From Bimuria novae-zelandiae CBS 107.79 (Eukaryota > Ascomycota > Dothideomycetes > Pleosporales > Didymosphaeriaceae): a DNA stretch of 64,000 bases. This document shows, one piece after another, positions 12,048-23,119 of this stretch. The notes below the pieces were generated by a model that was not told the origin of the DNA, did no database searches, and saw only the letters and a list, made by a program, of their open reading frames with translations. Both the position numbers and the translations under genes were made by a program. How positions within the stretch are numbered: the first letter of the stretch is position 1; each line of letters begins with the position of its first letter. The DNA lies in the NCBI GenBank assembly GCA_010015655.1, contig ML976662.1, forward strand, positions 928,818-992,817. Direction: 5' to 3'.

Positions 12048-15000
12048 CTACGGCGTGCTCTTGCTGAATTGGATCAAGCGCTTGACACCGACCTATCGCA
12101 AATTAGCGTCGTACTCAAATATGTCTGTGTCTCGGGGTAACTTACCATCCAGTTGCTGCCCTCATCCGTCTTGTTCGTCATCAGGTCCGTGAATAGCGCA
12201 ATCGCCTGATCATACTGTCTGGCCTGGATATATCCCGCGAGCTCGTTCATCGATTGGATTGTGTCCGGCTTGAGTAGATCCTCATTGTTCAAGTGATCGA
12301 AAAGGATATTCAATCGTTTCTCGGTATCGGCGACATGAGCTTTGAAGTTGGCTGGAGCCTTTGCTTTCACGCGTTGCATATCGGCATTGAGGATCTCATA
12401 GATTGGCCAGGATGCGTCAGGAATATGCGACCGATCGCCGGCAGCTGTCAATGTCTTAGCATAGGTACTACATTGACTGGAACTGGGAACTTACGATGCT
12501 TGGGGGCAGGAGTTCCGACTCTCTGCGAAGTAGCAGTCCCGGGGCGTGAGTCTGGCCTCGGAGGTCCGCCTTGAAGGGGACCACCCGGTGGGGGACCAGC
12601 TCGCGGTGGGCCTTGTGGCGGGCCTCGCGGAGGCGGTGCCGCTGCCTGGGGTGGTGCCTGGGCGGATGGCGCAGGAGCATACGGAGAAGGCGCTGATGCG
12701 TAAGGCGATGCACCTCCAAATTGTCCGGGCGGCGGTGCGACCTGCCGTGGTGGAGGCATACCCGTTGGCGGACCCGAAGGTGTCGATCCAGGTGCTGGTG
12801 CATAGCGATTTGATGGCGGGGCAGAAGAAGGTGGCGGGTTGTAAGGCGAGGTGCCGCGGGGAAGAGGCGGCTGTTGTGGAGGCGCAAAGCTGGATGGGGG
12901 CGGAGTGTATGCGTTTGTTGGAGCGTATGGACTAGGGGCAGGAGCTCCAGACGTCGCAGGGGAAGAGATGCGCGGCGGACCTTGCGGAGGTCCCTTTGGC
13001 GGTGGTGGAGGGGTTGGCCTGGACGTAGGAGGAAATGACGGCGAAGGGCCTCCGAATGCTTGGGGAGGACCAGTCATGCCCTGCTGAGGAGCGTACGGAG
13101 AGTTCACGGCGTTCAGAGGAGTGGAGCGCCGCGATGCGGGCTTTGGCTTAGAGAAGAAATCATCTGGGGTGTCGTTCCAGCTGGGAATATTCTTCTGAAT
13201 CGCTGCGGGTGTCATTGATGGTGAGTTGGCAAAGTTGCGCGGAGGTGGTGCGAGAGGGTTTGCCTGAGGTTGCTGGTAGCCACCGAAGCCGCTAGGCTGT
13301 GGAATTGACGGCGCACTCGGTTGGTAGCCTGCTGGAGTGTATGCGTTCCGACCAGGTGCTTGAGCGTAGGATGGGACAGCTGCTTGGGTTTGAGATGACA
13401 GGGGGTTGGCGGGTGCGTATTGAGACCCAGACTGCTGAGCCGGAGCGGCAATCGGAGTTGGTGCAGAAGGCTGTGCTTGATAGGTCGGCACGACTCGTGA
13501 CCCACGCTGAGCTGGAGCAGCTTGAGTCTGTCGTTGAGCCGCTGCTTGAGGTGCTGCTTTCCTCGTCGCCTTCTTGATTCTATCCCTTGCCACGTCGGCC
13601 GCAGGATATTTCTCTGGCAAAAGATCCAGATACTTTTCTGCGATAGACAGCTTTCCGTGCGCAGAGGCGATGTCCGCGTACTCAACATATTTGGCATAGA
13701 GGGGACCAAGCTTCCAATCGGATTCTTTCTGTCGCTCCGAATCCTCGAATTTGGTTACTTGTCGGAACACAGTGACCTTTTCGATAAAGTCCTGAAGGGA
13801 GCGTGCGTGTATTGAGAAACTAGTATCGCTGGTAGAGTCCTCCGCGTTGGCGGCTTCATTTTCTTGAAGCTCCTGCGCCCAATTGACGACAACCTTCTCA
13901 AGCTTGGAACCGGCTAAGTAGCAGAAGGAAGCGTCCTTACGGTAGGACTCAGTCTCTTCGGTGATAGCTTCCTCCAACCGGTCACCAAGCGCTTCGCAGA
14001 GATCGGGGAAGTCGTTCTTATCGGCATACGTGCAGAGCGTAACCATGACCTCCTTCCAGTCCTTCAGGTCAGCATTGTAGACAACGTCCCACAAGTTGTT
14101 TCCGACGATCGAAGCCAACAAGCGGACGTAGTTGGGGCCGTCAGTTTGCTTCTTGAAGTATGCTGCTCGTGCCTTCGCAATACACTGCTCCCCTCCGCAG
14201 ATAGCGATCATGAAAGCATCCGAGAGTCTGTTTTCTTTCAAGCAGATGTCCACAGCCTTCTCAAAGGAGCCCTGCATGAGGGCTTGGGTGACTTTCTGGT
14301 CCGCCTCCGACTCCGAACCGGAGTAGATCGAGAACGGATTGTTTGTTTTCGCACCTTTGGATGCGGCCAGATCAGACAAGAAATTGCCTCCCTCATCTGA
14401 TTGATCAAAGAATGAGGCCCCTTCTTCCGCCCCGTCGGTCGTTGCTGGCTCCTTCTTTTCTTCCACAGTCTCCTCATCCTCCACACCTGCGAAGCCCAGG
14501 TAATCTATAAGCTGGGTCCGTGGGCTATCGGCGATGAGTGTCTCGATGACCTTCCAGTCCGCCTTCTCTTCGTCCGTGCTAGCTTTGGAGATCTTCGATT
14601 CGCAAATTACCGCAAGATCACCCTGCTCCAGCGTCTTGGCGAACTCTTCGCTCGCCGTACCAATGGCTGAGTCCACCTCAAAGGTGGAAATGCTGACCTT
14701 GGATTTCCCCTCGGAGATGCCAAGCTTGACCAGCTTGCCACCGAATCCGAAAGACACACCGGCGCGCCTCTTCAGCCACTTCGGGGGCGATTTGAGGGAG
14801 AAGGAAGCCCCTTGAGGTTCGACATGCGTCTTAGAGAAGAAGTCCTCGCCGTCTAATGCTTGCGCAGTCGCCTTTGTCTGCTCGGTCCCAGCCCCAGTGT
14901 TCTGAAGGGATTGAATAGCGATCTTGCCGTCGAATGAAGCGGTAGCAAGAATGTTCGGGTTTGAGGGATTGAAAGCCGTCTGGAAAGTCCAGTTGGTTAC

Positions 15001-16000
15001 GACTGGGAATTCGCCAAGATATTCCCCAGTATGCGGGTTCCAGGCGATCGTTCGATTGTCCTTGCCGGAGGACAGGAGGATGTCGGTATCCTGCACGCAC
15101 CAAGACAGTGAAAGTACACCCTGGTCGTGCGCTTGCAGAGTCTTCTCCGGAGCGTTCGAATTTCGGAGGTCCCACACCAGGACCAGCGGGTTTTGGTCCA
15201 TAGGGATGGCCGTGACAAGCCTCGTGGGTACTTCGGGGTCCCATGATACCGAGCTCACGGTTTTCCTGCCAAAGTTGTTCAATGTGAGGTTCTCCTTCTT
15301 TCCTTTTACATCCCACACAGTGACGAAGCCTCCGCTGCTGCCCGTTGCGAGAATATGTGCAACCTTCTTGTTCCAGTCCAACGACGTGTATTCATCCGGG
15401 TTTGCGCCGGCCTTGCCTAGACGGAAGGACTTTGATTGATCGTCGAGGTCGTGGACGAACAGCTCGCCTTTTGCGCCCGCAGATGCAAGTATGTTGGGCC
15501 GAAAGGGATTGAACTGGAGGGCGGAAATGGGGCCAGTGTGCTTGTCGATCTGCTCTATAAGCGCATCACTGCCACTGGTTAGTAGTCATGTCCATGTGCG
15601 ATCGGAGGCGCATATTCACCTTTCTCCATTCTGTAGTTTCTCCGCATCCCACAGCACCAGTGCCCCGCTGTCCAATGCGCCCGCTATTACTCCTCGAGGG
15701 TGCGACTCGCTCGGCTGACTCCAGGCAATGCCATTGAATCTGTGTATGCTTTAGTTTGGCCCTATAGCGTTCCGTGCACTTGCTTGCCTACCGGGACTCT
15801 ACATTAACAGTAGCGATAGGCTGTAGCTCAAGGCCCTGCTCTGCGCTGTCCAAATCAAGCTCCCAAAGCTCTAATGTGGTGTCGTTCGAAAAGTCGGCAT
15901 CGACTGCGCCCGCCTTCGTGCCCGTGGCTACTAATGGCTGCGTGGAACCGGGTGACCAGGCAAAGGTGGCCGTCCTGGGTATTTCTCGAAGACGGACCAT
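12048..16000 (-). CDS. sec31: COPII coat outer-layer subunit Sec31
   Basis: Exons are 16000-15792, 15739-15620, 15568-12495, 12444-12146 and 12092-12048. The introns are 50-53 nt. The total is 3747 nt, 1248 residues, a normal Sec31 length. The start [16 protein letters not shown] is characteristic of fungal Sec31. WD40 repeats fill about residues 1-340 (e.g. [51 protein letters not shown]). An alpha-helical solenoid follows, then a long Pro/Gln/Ala-rich region (about 780-1140), and a C-terminal helical domain restored by the last two introns. Sec31 pairs with Sec13 to form the outer cage of COPII vesicles leaving the ER and stimulates Sar1 GTP hydrolysis through its Pro-rich region. The last exon encodes only 14 residues plus stop. 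Confidence 0.96.
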
Positions 16001-16341
16001 TGCGGCGGTCGCTCGCAGCTGTCAGACTAGACAGGCGAGGTTCAGGCGAGGGAAACTGGGGGAGATTGGTAAAGCAAATTTAGTGAAGTGATTGGGAGGA
16101 AACGGGGGAAGGAGTGAGGCGGGACTTGTCTGGACTTGGGGCGAGAAACTTAGGCAGCTTCACCATCAACAACCACCTGTCCTTCCTGCCATCATCGCGG
16201 CGGACTTGGCAAGCGCGACCCGGTTTTGTGGGCCTGTCACGTGGCCTTCCCGTTGAGGTCGCGCCTACCAAACTTCTCTAACCAATGGTGGTGGCGCACA
16301 CGACTACAACCACCAACACTGCGACAGACAAAATATCGGCG
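16001..16341. promoter_or_regulatory. Divergent promoter region of sec31 and the RRM gene
   Basis: 341 bp separate the two opposed start codons and must serve both genes. An upstream in-frame ATG at 16285 could extend the RRM protein by 19 residues, but that extension is Thr-rich and unlike a conserved N-terminus. Confidence 0.5.
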
Positions 16342-16855
16342 ATGGCAGATAGCTCTCGGTTGAAAGCAACCGTGTTCGTGGGTGGTCTCGACCATGCTGT
16401 GACGCAGCAGACCTTGTATCATGCCTTCCTACCGTTTGGCGATATCGTTGAAGTCAACCTGCCAAAACCGGACGCGCCAGGCTCCAGCGAGCCTCACCGT
16501 GGATTCGGCTACGTGGAATTTGAGACGGCCGGAGACGCAGCAGACGCTATCGACAACATGGACCGAAGCGAGCTCTACGGGCAGGTCATCAAGGTTGCAG
16601 CGGCCAAACCCCAAAAGGATGCAAATGAAGGGTTGGGTAGTAAGACGGCCATATGGGAGCAGGTACGTTGTCCCTTCGCAAGCGTGAAACTCCAAATTTC
16701 TAACAGGATTACAGGAGGGTTGGATAGCGAAGCATGCTGTGAGCGAAGAAGATCGACAGGTTGCCCAGCAAGCGCAAGACGTTGCAGACGATGCACCGAT
16801 GGACCCCATGCAGGGACTTGAAGGACTCGACGAAGCTGGTCCAAAGCCAGCTTGA
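16342..16855 (+). CDS. RRM RNA-binding protein, PPIE/Cyp33 RRM-like
   Basis: Exons 16342-16662 and 16715-16855 with a 52-nt intron give 153 residues. One RRM fills residues 8-90: RNP2 is TVFVGGL and RNP1 is RGFGYVEF. The surrounding sequence (HAFLPFGDI, AIDNMDRSELYGQ, KVAAAKP) strongly resembles the RRM of human cyclophilin E (PPIE/Cyp33), a spliceosome-associated protein. The cyclophilin isomerase domain of PPIE is absent. After the RRM there is only an acidic, Gln/Asp-rich tail (residues about 107-153) starting EGWIAKHAVSEED. It is probably a nuclear RNA-binding protein linked to splicing, by homology only. It shares a divergent promoter with sec31. Confidence 0.88.
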
Positions 16856-17266
16856 ATTTCTCCAGGGACCTCTGATTCGCCCCGGGAAAAGCGTTCTTTT
16901 AAAATCTGTGTCATTTGCATTATCTGTGCTTATAAAACTACTGAGGCGCAACGGGTGACGGGTTCGGCTTTATGATACCACATTTTCCTTTCACTACGCA
17001 TCATCTGGAATGTAAAAGTCCCGGCTGAGCGATTAAGTTGCACTTCCACATCTTCCTCGGCTGTATGGAAATCCGATAGAAAAATCACGCCAGGACGATC
17101 CAGCTTTGAACTGCAACCATTGGTGTCGTCTTGTATATGCCAGACATACGAAAATGATGCTCGATTCTCTAGCACGATGCTCAATCAGCCTCTCCCTAAT
17201 TTGTACAGAGGGCTTTTCCCCAGCCCAGCTACCCCGCCTTCGTGTGTTTTCCGGCTGGCCCAACAT
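16856..17266. other. Convergent 3' regions
   Basis: This is the 411-bp spacer between the converging RRM (+) and NDUFA4-like (-) genes. Open frames here are short and unsupported. It probably holds both 3' UTRs. Confidence 0.45.
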
Positions 17267-17780
17267 CTAGCTACCGGACTGCCTCTTGAGACGGAGGGTC
17301 TTATCGACTACGAGCTTCCGGCCGAGCGAGAAGATGGCGGCGCCAACGGCGATCCTGTATGTTGTTAGTCGGCAGAGCGCCGTACGCGTACCATGGCGAC
17401 ACTTACGCCAGGACAATACCTGCAGACAATTAGCTTTGGATGTTCTTCAATCACAGGGCTTAGACATGAACGTACCGAGAGGAATCAACTCGGCGGGGAT
17501 CTTCTTGAGCTGGCGCAGACGTTGAGAGACGCTGTGAGCTGATATCCGAGTTAGACCTAAACCCCCCAAATCTACGTGCAGCAGGCCAATTGCTTACCAG
17601 CGTGCTCCTCTTTCTGTTCCGAGTCAGCCAAAGTCTTCAGAAATGTCAAGGCAAGCTTCCTCAACGTACCGGCACAGGCGTCCACATGCGCGCCGTCTGC
17701 CGCATGTACAACGGGGCCGTCCGGCGCATGAACATCATCCGGGTGGGCTGCATGGCCCTGACGCTGGTAGCCTTGAACAT
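17267..17780 (-). CDS. NDUFA4/MLRQ-like mitochondrial inner-membrane subunit
   Basis: Five exons encode 96 residues: 17780-17670, 17613-17598, 17538-17476, 17419-17407 and 17354-17267. The introns are 56, 59, 56 and 52 nt. Exons 2 and 4 are micro-exons of only 16 and 13 nt. The join gives KEEHAAHSVSQRLRQLKKIP followed by the membrane segment ELIPLGIVLAIAVGAAIF, then KTLRLKRQSGS. This is the pattern of the fungal NADH-ubiquinone reductase MLRQ (NDUFA4/B12D-type) family. The Arg/Met/Thr-rich first 35 residues look like a mitochondrial targeting sequence. Mammalian NDUFA4 was first assigned to complex I and later shown to be a cytochrome c oxidase component. The divergent neighbour is cox12. Confidence 0.88.
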
Positions 17781-18042
17781 ACTGGCGGTATCCGAATCGG
17801 AGGTAGAGTGGAGAGTAGACAGCGAACGGTGGTGGGAGGTACGGAGGTCGGTTCGTTCAAACGTCACTCTGTTTGAGGTCTGGCGAGGATGGAGCTCGAC
17901 GCCGAGCCGCTAAGCCGCATTGGCATGTGGATCGGTCAAAGCGAAGTGGTTCGATGGGCCTCACTTCACACCCGACACCACCCCGAACCGCTGCCATTGC
18001 TCTCCCGCCGCGACCCAAAACACTCGCATAACCACCGCAACC
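17781..18042. promoter_or_regulatory. Shared divergent promoter of the NDUFA4-like gene and cox12
   Basis: Only 262 bp separate the start codons of two small respiratory-chain subunits transcribed in opposite directions. Co-regulation is inferred. A CCGCCGCGACCC stretch near 18005 is GC-rich, but I cannot assign it to a factor. Confidence 0.5.
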
Positions 18043-18656
18043 ATGTCCGACGAAGAGATGGAGACCAAGCCCTTTAAGTTCGTCACTGGTGCGCGCCGTC
18101 CCGCCTCCACAATGAGGGAGCTATGCTAATCTGACCGCCCAGCCGGTACGCCGCCCACCAAGCTCCCGCAGAGCTTGTAGGAGCTCTGGCCGAGCTTCGC
18201 ATTTGTTCTCTCTGAGAGGGGACGTAAGGGGAACGATATCGCTAACGGCCCAGGCTTCGACGCCCGCTTCCCGAACCAGAACCAGACCAAGCACTGCTGG
18301 CAGAACTACGTCGACTACCACAAGTGCATCACCGCCAAGGGCGAGGACTTTGCGCCCTGCCGCCAGGTATGCAACACGCGAGTGCGATGTTTGCAGGGAC
18401 GCGGACTGACATGCGGATGCAGTTCCTTCTGGCCTACCGATCGCTCTGCCCCAGCGGCTGGACCCAGCGATGGGACGATCAGCGTGGTACGTTCCGTCTT
18501 TTTCCGTCTACAATATGCTTTGGGAGATCGAGCATTCGGGCAAAATCGCTTGCTACGACATGATCGCCATGATTGCGATATACTGCAAATGACGAATTGC
18601 CGAGGCTGACTTTGTGTACAGAGGCGGGTATCTTCCCGTGCAAGCTCGACCAGTAG
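18043..18656 (+). CDS. cox12: Cytochrome c oxidase subunit VIb (Cox12)
   Basis: Exons 18043-18088, 18254-18366, 18423-18486 and 18622-18656 give 85 residues, the usual size. The introns are 165, 56 and 135 nt. The first has a CTAAC branch site at 18242 and a less usual GTGCGC donor. The protein shows the twin-cysteine pattern of the family: C30-x9-C40 ([12 protein letters not shown]) and C51-x10-C62. It reads [20 protein letters not shown] at the start and [11 protein letters not shown] at the end. It sits on the intermembrane-space side of complex IV and is imported through the Mia40 disulfide relay. It is transcribed away from the NDUFA4-like gene from a common 262-bp spacer. Confidence 0.94.
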
Positions 18657-19732
18657 ATACACACACACTCGGCTTGCGCTTACGAGGCAATATTTTCTTT
18701 GGCTGGAACGCGTGCATCACACAGTGGACATTACAATAGAGCAACTGTACCATAGCATGCGAAGGGATAGCAGCAAATCCAGTTTTGATCCGTGCACCAC
18801 CACCTGACCCACTGCGAGGAGTAGCAAGTAGTGATTGGGTCCACTCCGACCAAGCATCAGGTCGTATGACCAAGCTGCTTTTCACCTTGCCTGCGATGAC
18901 AAAGACGACTAACCAGTCCGCATGTAAGGACGATAAACCAGCGTGTACATCAGGACGACGGAACAGCCCGCATACATTACACACTCGAAATCTTGACCGC
19001 AGCAGCAAATACAGGTCTAAAACTCCCCACACGCAGACACGCAAACACGCACACTTGTTCATTCCAATCATGTCGCACATTTCATTACTTGGTCATATAT
19101 CGCCAGTCGGCCTGGGGCAATCCGTAGACGCAGATCCGTTCAAAACGCCCAAAAACGTTATAGGCAAGGCACACCCACCCCACCCCCTAGTGCCCCCCAT
19201 CAATTTTCGCCCCCTATGTGCAAAAAAAAAAGGTATCATGCGTACACAAGAACAATGCCCAAATCCTTGCTATCCGCCCATTTCCCCATCCTCCAGAACA
19301 CCATTCCAGAGCCTGCGAAAAAGTCCAGCGCACCCAAAACTATAATGCGGACAACGTGGTGCGATGCTTGTGAATCGTGTAGTGTGTGGGAGAAGTGGAC
19401 AGCGCGCCCTAAATGCGCATATAATTCGTGCCCTCAATCTGATAGTCCTGGACGGGCGGCAAATGGGATAAGCCTAGCGACAGTCTCGCTGCCGCGCAAC
19501 CTACGATTTAGTGATCGCTCTCAAACAATCATCTCTGTTCGCACGAGGGAACGAAGCAGGGGATAGAGCTGTCATGACAATCCGGCCGCGTCTACTGCGG
19601 CAACACCATCGGTGCTGGCGCGGCGGCAGAGCATATATATAGCCCTAGCTCAAGTGTATATATATAGTTTGGGTGCGGGAGACATGGTCTTGGGCTTTTT
19701 GGGTCTTGAAAAGCGAAGTAAGAATAGAGGCA
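18657..19732. other. Convergent intergenic spacer
   Basis: About 1.1 kb lie between the ends of cox12 (+) and the RasGEF gene (-). Long frames on both strands (e.g. 18785-19345) have no family-like sequence and are Pro/His/Lys-rich. There is an A-run near 19222 and two TATATATAG tracts near 19633 and 19658. I see no gene. Confidence 0.5.
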
Positions 19733-22700
19733 CTAACGCTCTCGCCACCAGCTGGCAAACTTCTTCTTTTCGCCTGCGCCTGCGGCCTCGAGGGAAAGGC
19801 TGCGGTCATAGAGTTCCTAGCCGGTGCGTTAGCAAGCTGTACATTTGGTTTGTAGGGGATAGTTCACCTCCTCGTCTTTCATGATCTTGATGTCGAGGAT
19901 GAGGTTCTTGATCTCGTCGTTTTGCCGCCACGTCGGGTAGGGGGTTCCCTGCGCTCGTTGAACTCTGACAATCACGTCGCCCATGAGCTCGAACTTCTTC
20001 CAGTTGATCCGCTCTTTACCTGTGACGCCGCCGGGCGGCGCCTCTCTTGAGTTGCGGATCCCTGCCGTGCCGAGAGGCACGCTGGTTCCGGGATGTGGGG
20101 TGAAGATTTCGGGTTGTTTTGTCTTGTCCGTCACGAATGTCGCGTTGCCTTCTGACGCTGTGACTAAATCTCGTCGGTGGAGAGGGAGATATGGTAGGCG
20201 TTCCCGGGGGCTGTTGTCCCACGCCAGTCGGTAGCACTTGTATGATTGTGATTGGCCCATGAGAATCTCGAGCTTCATGAAGTCGAGGTTGGCCTGCTGG
20301 GGAACAAGTTCCCTAGTGGCCGCGAGACGGTGTACCGCCGTACTATTGATGCCTGCGAGCACAGCGCCGAGAGAATTATAGTTGTTCAGTTTTCGCAGCT
20401 CCCGTGCTACCTTCATCCATTTCTCAAGCATGAGAGCACGGTGCCGGTGCTTGTCGCGCATGAGTATGTAGTGTTGGACAAGGAAATGAACGTGGTTGAA
20501 ATGATCCGTCATCCTCGTGACATTCTCTAATTTCTTGAAATTTTTTTTATCTTCCGCATTCATGCTTACATGGCGGACCAGATCGCGAGGCCTAATCGAC
20601 GAGAACATTATCCAGTCAATTCTCGTCAATTCTCTAGCGATTGCTTCCTCTGATTCTTCCATAAATTGACGCCATTGAATCTTCGTGAGCGGCTTGATAG
20701 GGTTTGGGACAAGATTTCTTGCTAGTCGCTCGTTGTACTCGACTTGGTGAAGTAGGGTCTGTGTTGAGCCTTGTGTTGATCGCGAATTTCCTGTCAGGCT
20801 GCTTCGTGCGACCGAAACTCGATCGGATGATGTCGACATGTGACCTAGCGCTCTCGTGAAAGCGTCATCTTCTGAATCCTCGTCGAGAACAGTGTGGAAA
20901 GTGGGTATCTCTGCGTTCTGAGCGCGGAGACGATCGCTGCATGCCCAGTCCGTATCGTCGTCCTCCGTGATAGCCTCATAGTCGTGCAGTATCTCAGCCG
21001 CAGCGACGGCAAATTCACGGTTCCCAGCAAGGGCTGAGGCAAATTTCCGCAACATTCTTCTTGTTGTCGGGTAAGCAAAGTCACCGGGATAGTAACTCGT
21101 CCATTGCTGCAGAATAGTAAGATAACGCAGCTGCGCAATAATTCGCAGAACCGGGGGGTTTCTTCTCTTCACCAACTCGAAACGTTTCACTATCCCTTCG
21201 AGAAGCTGGCCTGGGGTTGCAAATTTCCTGTACAGCGCAAGAAACATGGACACAAACTTCGAATCCTTCTTATCCATGGGCTGTGCCAGTAGTCGATCTA
21301 CGAGTTGATCGAAGGTATACCCGTTCTCATCGGAAGGTAGTTCGCAGTCATCCGCTTGCTCTGCATCAGAACCTTGGTCATCTGACCCATTAGAGTCGTA
21401 CGTGGGCGATTCTTCTTCAAAGTTGAAGAAGGTCTTGTTCGCTTCGCTCGATTTGTATCGGTGACCTCTCGACTCGGACGAGTTGGGACGTAATCGTGCG
21501 GAGAACTCCGAGCTCGCTCGTTCGTGTCTTCGGTCCCACGGATCCCTGGCTGTACTGGATCTCACTGCGGAAGAATTCGCGCGTCGGCGGGCCATTGATG
21601 ATGCTTGGGATCGGGCTAAATCCGCTGTCAATAATGCTGGTCGATAGATGGAACGAGCCAAATGCAACGGCGATGGATCAGAAGGGGGTTTTTTTGTGCA
21701 ACATTTGCCAGAACAATTACATGTGATGGGGGGTTGCACTCACGTCGCTTGGACAAGATGATTGCACGTGTAATCACAGACAGACACCCTCGGTACGCGT
21801 CGGGCGAGGCCTCGGATGTCTGAAATGTATTCACTTCGCCCAAAAAGGATTTGGCCTTCTTCTCGACTAGTGCAGGGTCGACTTTGCGGTGGGCGGGGTG
21901 GTGGTCGCATTTGCACCCGACTAGTACGAAGGGAAGCCCCGATCGGGATAGCAGGCCTAATACAAGCCTTTAGCACGGTGTACCATCAGACAGATGCAGC
22001 TTCTAACCTAGGATCTCTGGCACCCGTGCAAGGCTCTGTTCGTTGGTGACATCATAGATGGTGACAGCGCCGTCGATTCGCGGTGTTGCCGAGTCGTCCA
22101 CCGATTCTGGCCACTTGATGCAGTTCTGGTCGCGAACCTGCACGTCATTTATCGACATCTCCAGGAAGCGCACCACATAGAGGCCGCCATCAATGGTCAT
22201 CTTGCGGGTGCAGACGGCGCCGGGTCCAGCATTAGGCAGGTTCAGGGCTCTGCGTACGAAGGTGGACTTGCCCGAGGCGCGGGCGCCCAGCACGGCCACG
22301 TTGATGTCCTGCATGGCCTGGGAGTCGCTGCTCCCGGACTACATGGACGGATTGCGTCAGTGTGCTGCTGCAGACACGCGTGTTTTTCGGGCCAAAAAGC
22401 AACTTACGGCGACGGACGGTGCAGGCGACCGCGGGCTGGGGAACGCGTCCATGTGCAGCGGATGGCGGCCCTTGAGAGTCGTGGGCGACAGCGGGCCTTC
22501 GGTGTCGGAGGAGGAGTCGACGGAGCTCGACGAGATCTCGAGCTTCGTGGGCTGGACGGCGTCGGGGAAGTGGTAGCGCTGGAAGAACTCGTCGCCGGCG
22601 ATCTCCCAGTCCTCGCCATGTTCGCCCAGGCTGCTCGTTGCATCGTCGTCGTCGGCTCCATCGCGATGGTTCTGGGGTATCAGGGGCGCCGAATGCGCAC

Positions 22701-22860
22701 GGCTCTTGATATGCGGCGGCTTGAGTCCACCGGTGCCGCCAGCATCTCCGCGGGCTGCAGACGGCGCCGAGTCGTTGCGCGGCGACTCCATTGTGCGGCC
22801 CTGGATGTTCTCGTTCTGAGCGCGACCAGCAGCCGATGGTGGCCTCGCGGACGGGGGCAT
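19733..22860 (-). CDS. RasGEF with N-terminal Ras-like P-loop domain
   Basis: Exons are 22860-22408, 22338-22008, 21956-21744, 21624-19868 and 19816-19733. The introns are 69, 51, 119 and 51 nt. The total is 2838 nt, 945 residues. Order of parts: a disordered Ser/Pro/Asp-rich N-terminus (1-150); a Ras-like G domain with P-loop GARASGKS (169-176), IYDVTN and a G4-like VGCKCD; a Ser/acidic linker; the RasGEF N-terminal REM module from about residue 430 (GYTFDQLVDRLLAQP); and the CDC25-type catalytic domain about 660-920 (e.g. NYNSLGAVLAGINSTAVHRL). The protein should promote GDP/GTP exchange on a Ras-type GTPase. The normal Asn of the G4 NKxD motif is Cys, so guanine binding by the N-terminal domain is doubtful. 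The final exon restores an LYDRSLSLEAAG...WWRER tail. Confidence 0.9.
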
Positions 22861-23119
22861 CTAGGCACGGGACTGCCCGCGCGCTCAGTGGGTAGCAATG
22901 GCCGGCGGCGGCACGGTTTGTGCGACGTAGTGGTTGCTGCAGAGGGCCTGTGACAGCGAGCCAGGCGCTGAAGGGAGCGGGGCTGCTGCTCGACACGCTG
23001 GGGACATTGGGAGCACAGCTGCAGCGGGCTGGAGCTGGCGGCGAGGGCGTGCAATGGGGGGAGCGGCCAACGCGGCGGGAGGGACCTTGTTGGAGGCGGG
23101 CAGCGGGCTCCCGTGGGTA

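Noticed and set aside
12546..13087. Plus-strand frames opposite the sec31 Pro-rich region
   Set aside because: They are antisense shadows of the repetitive Pro/Gln codons of Sec31.
14831..15316. 161-codon minus-strand frame inside sec31
   Set aside because: It is an alternate frame of the Sec31 WD40 exon, with no independent signal.
18785..19345. 186-codon plus-strand open frame between cox12 and RasGEF
   Set aside because: Low-complexity Pro/His/Lys/Thr composition, an overlapping 175-codon frame on the opposite strand, and no family motif. Probably non-coding 3' sequence.
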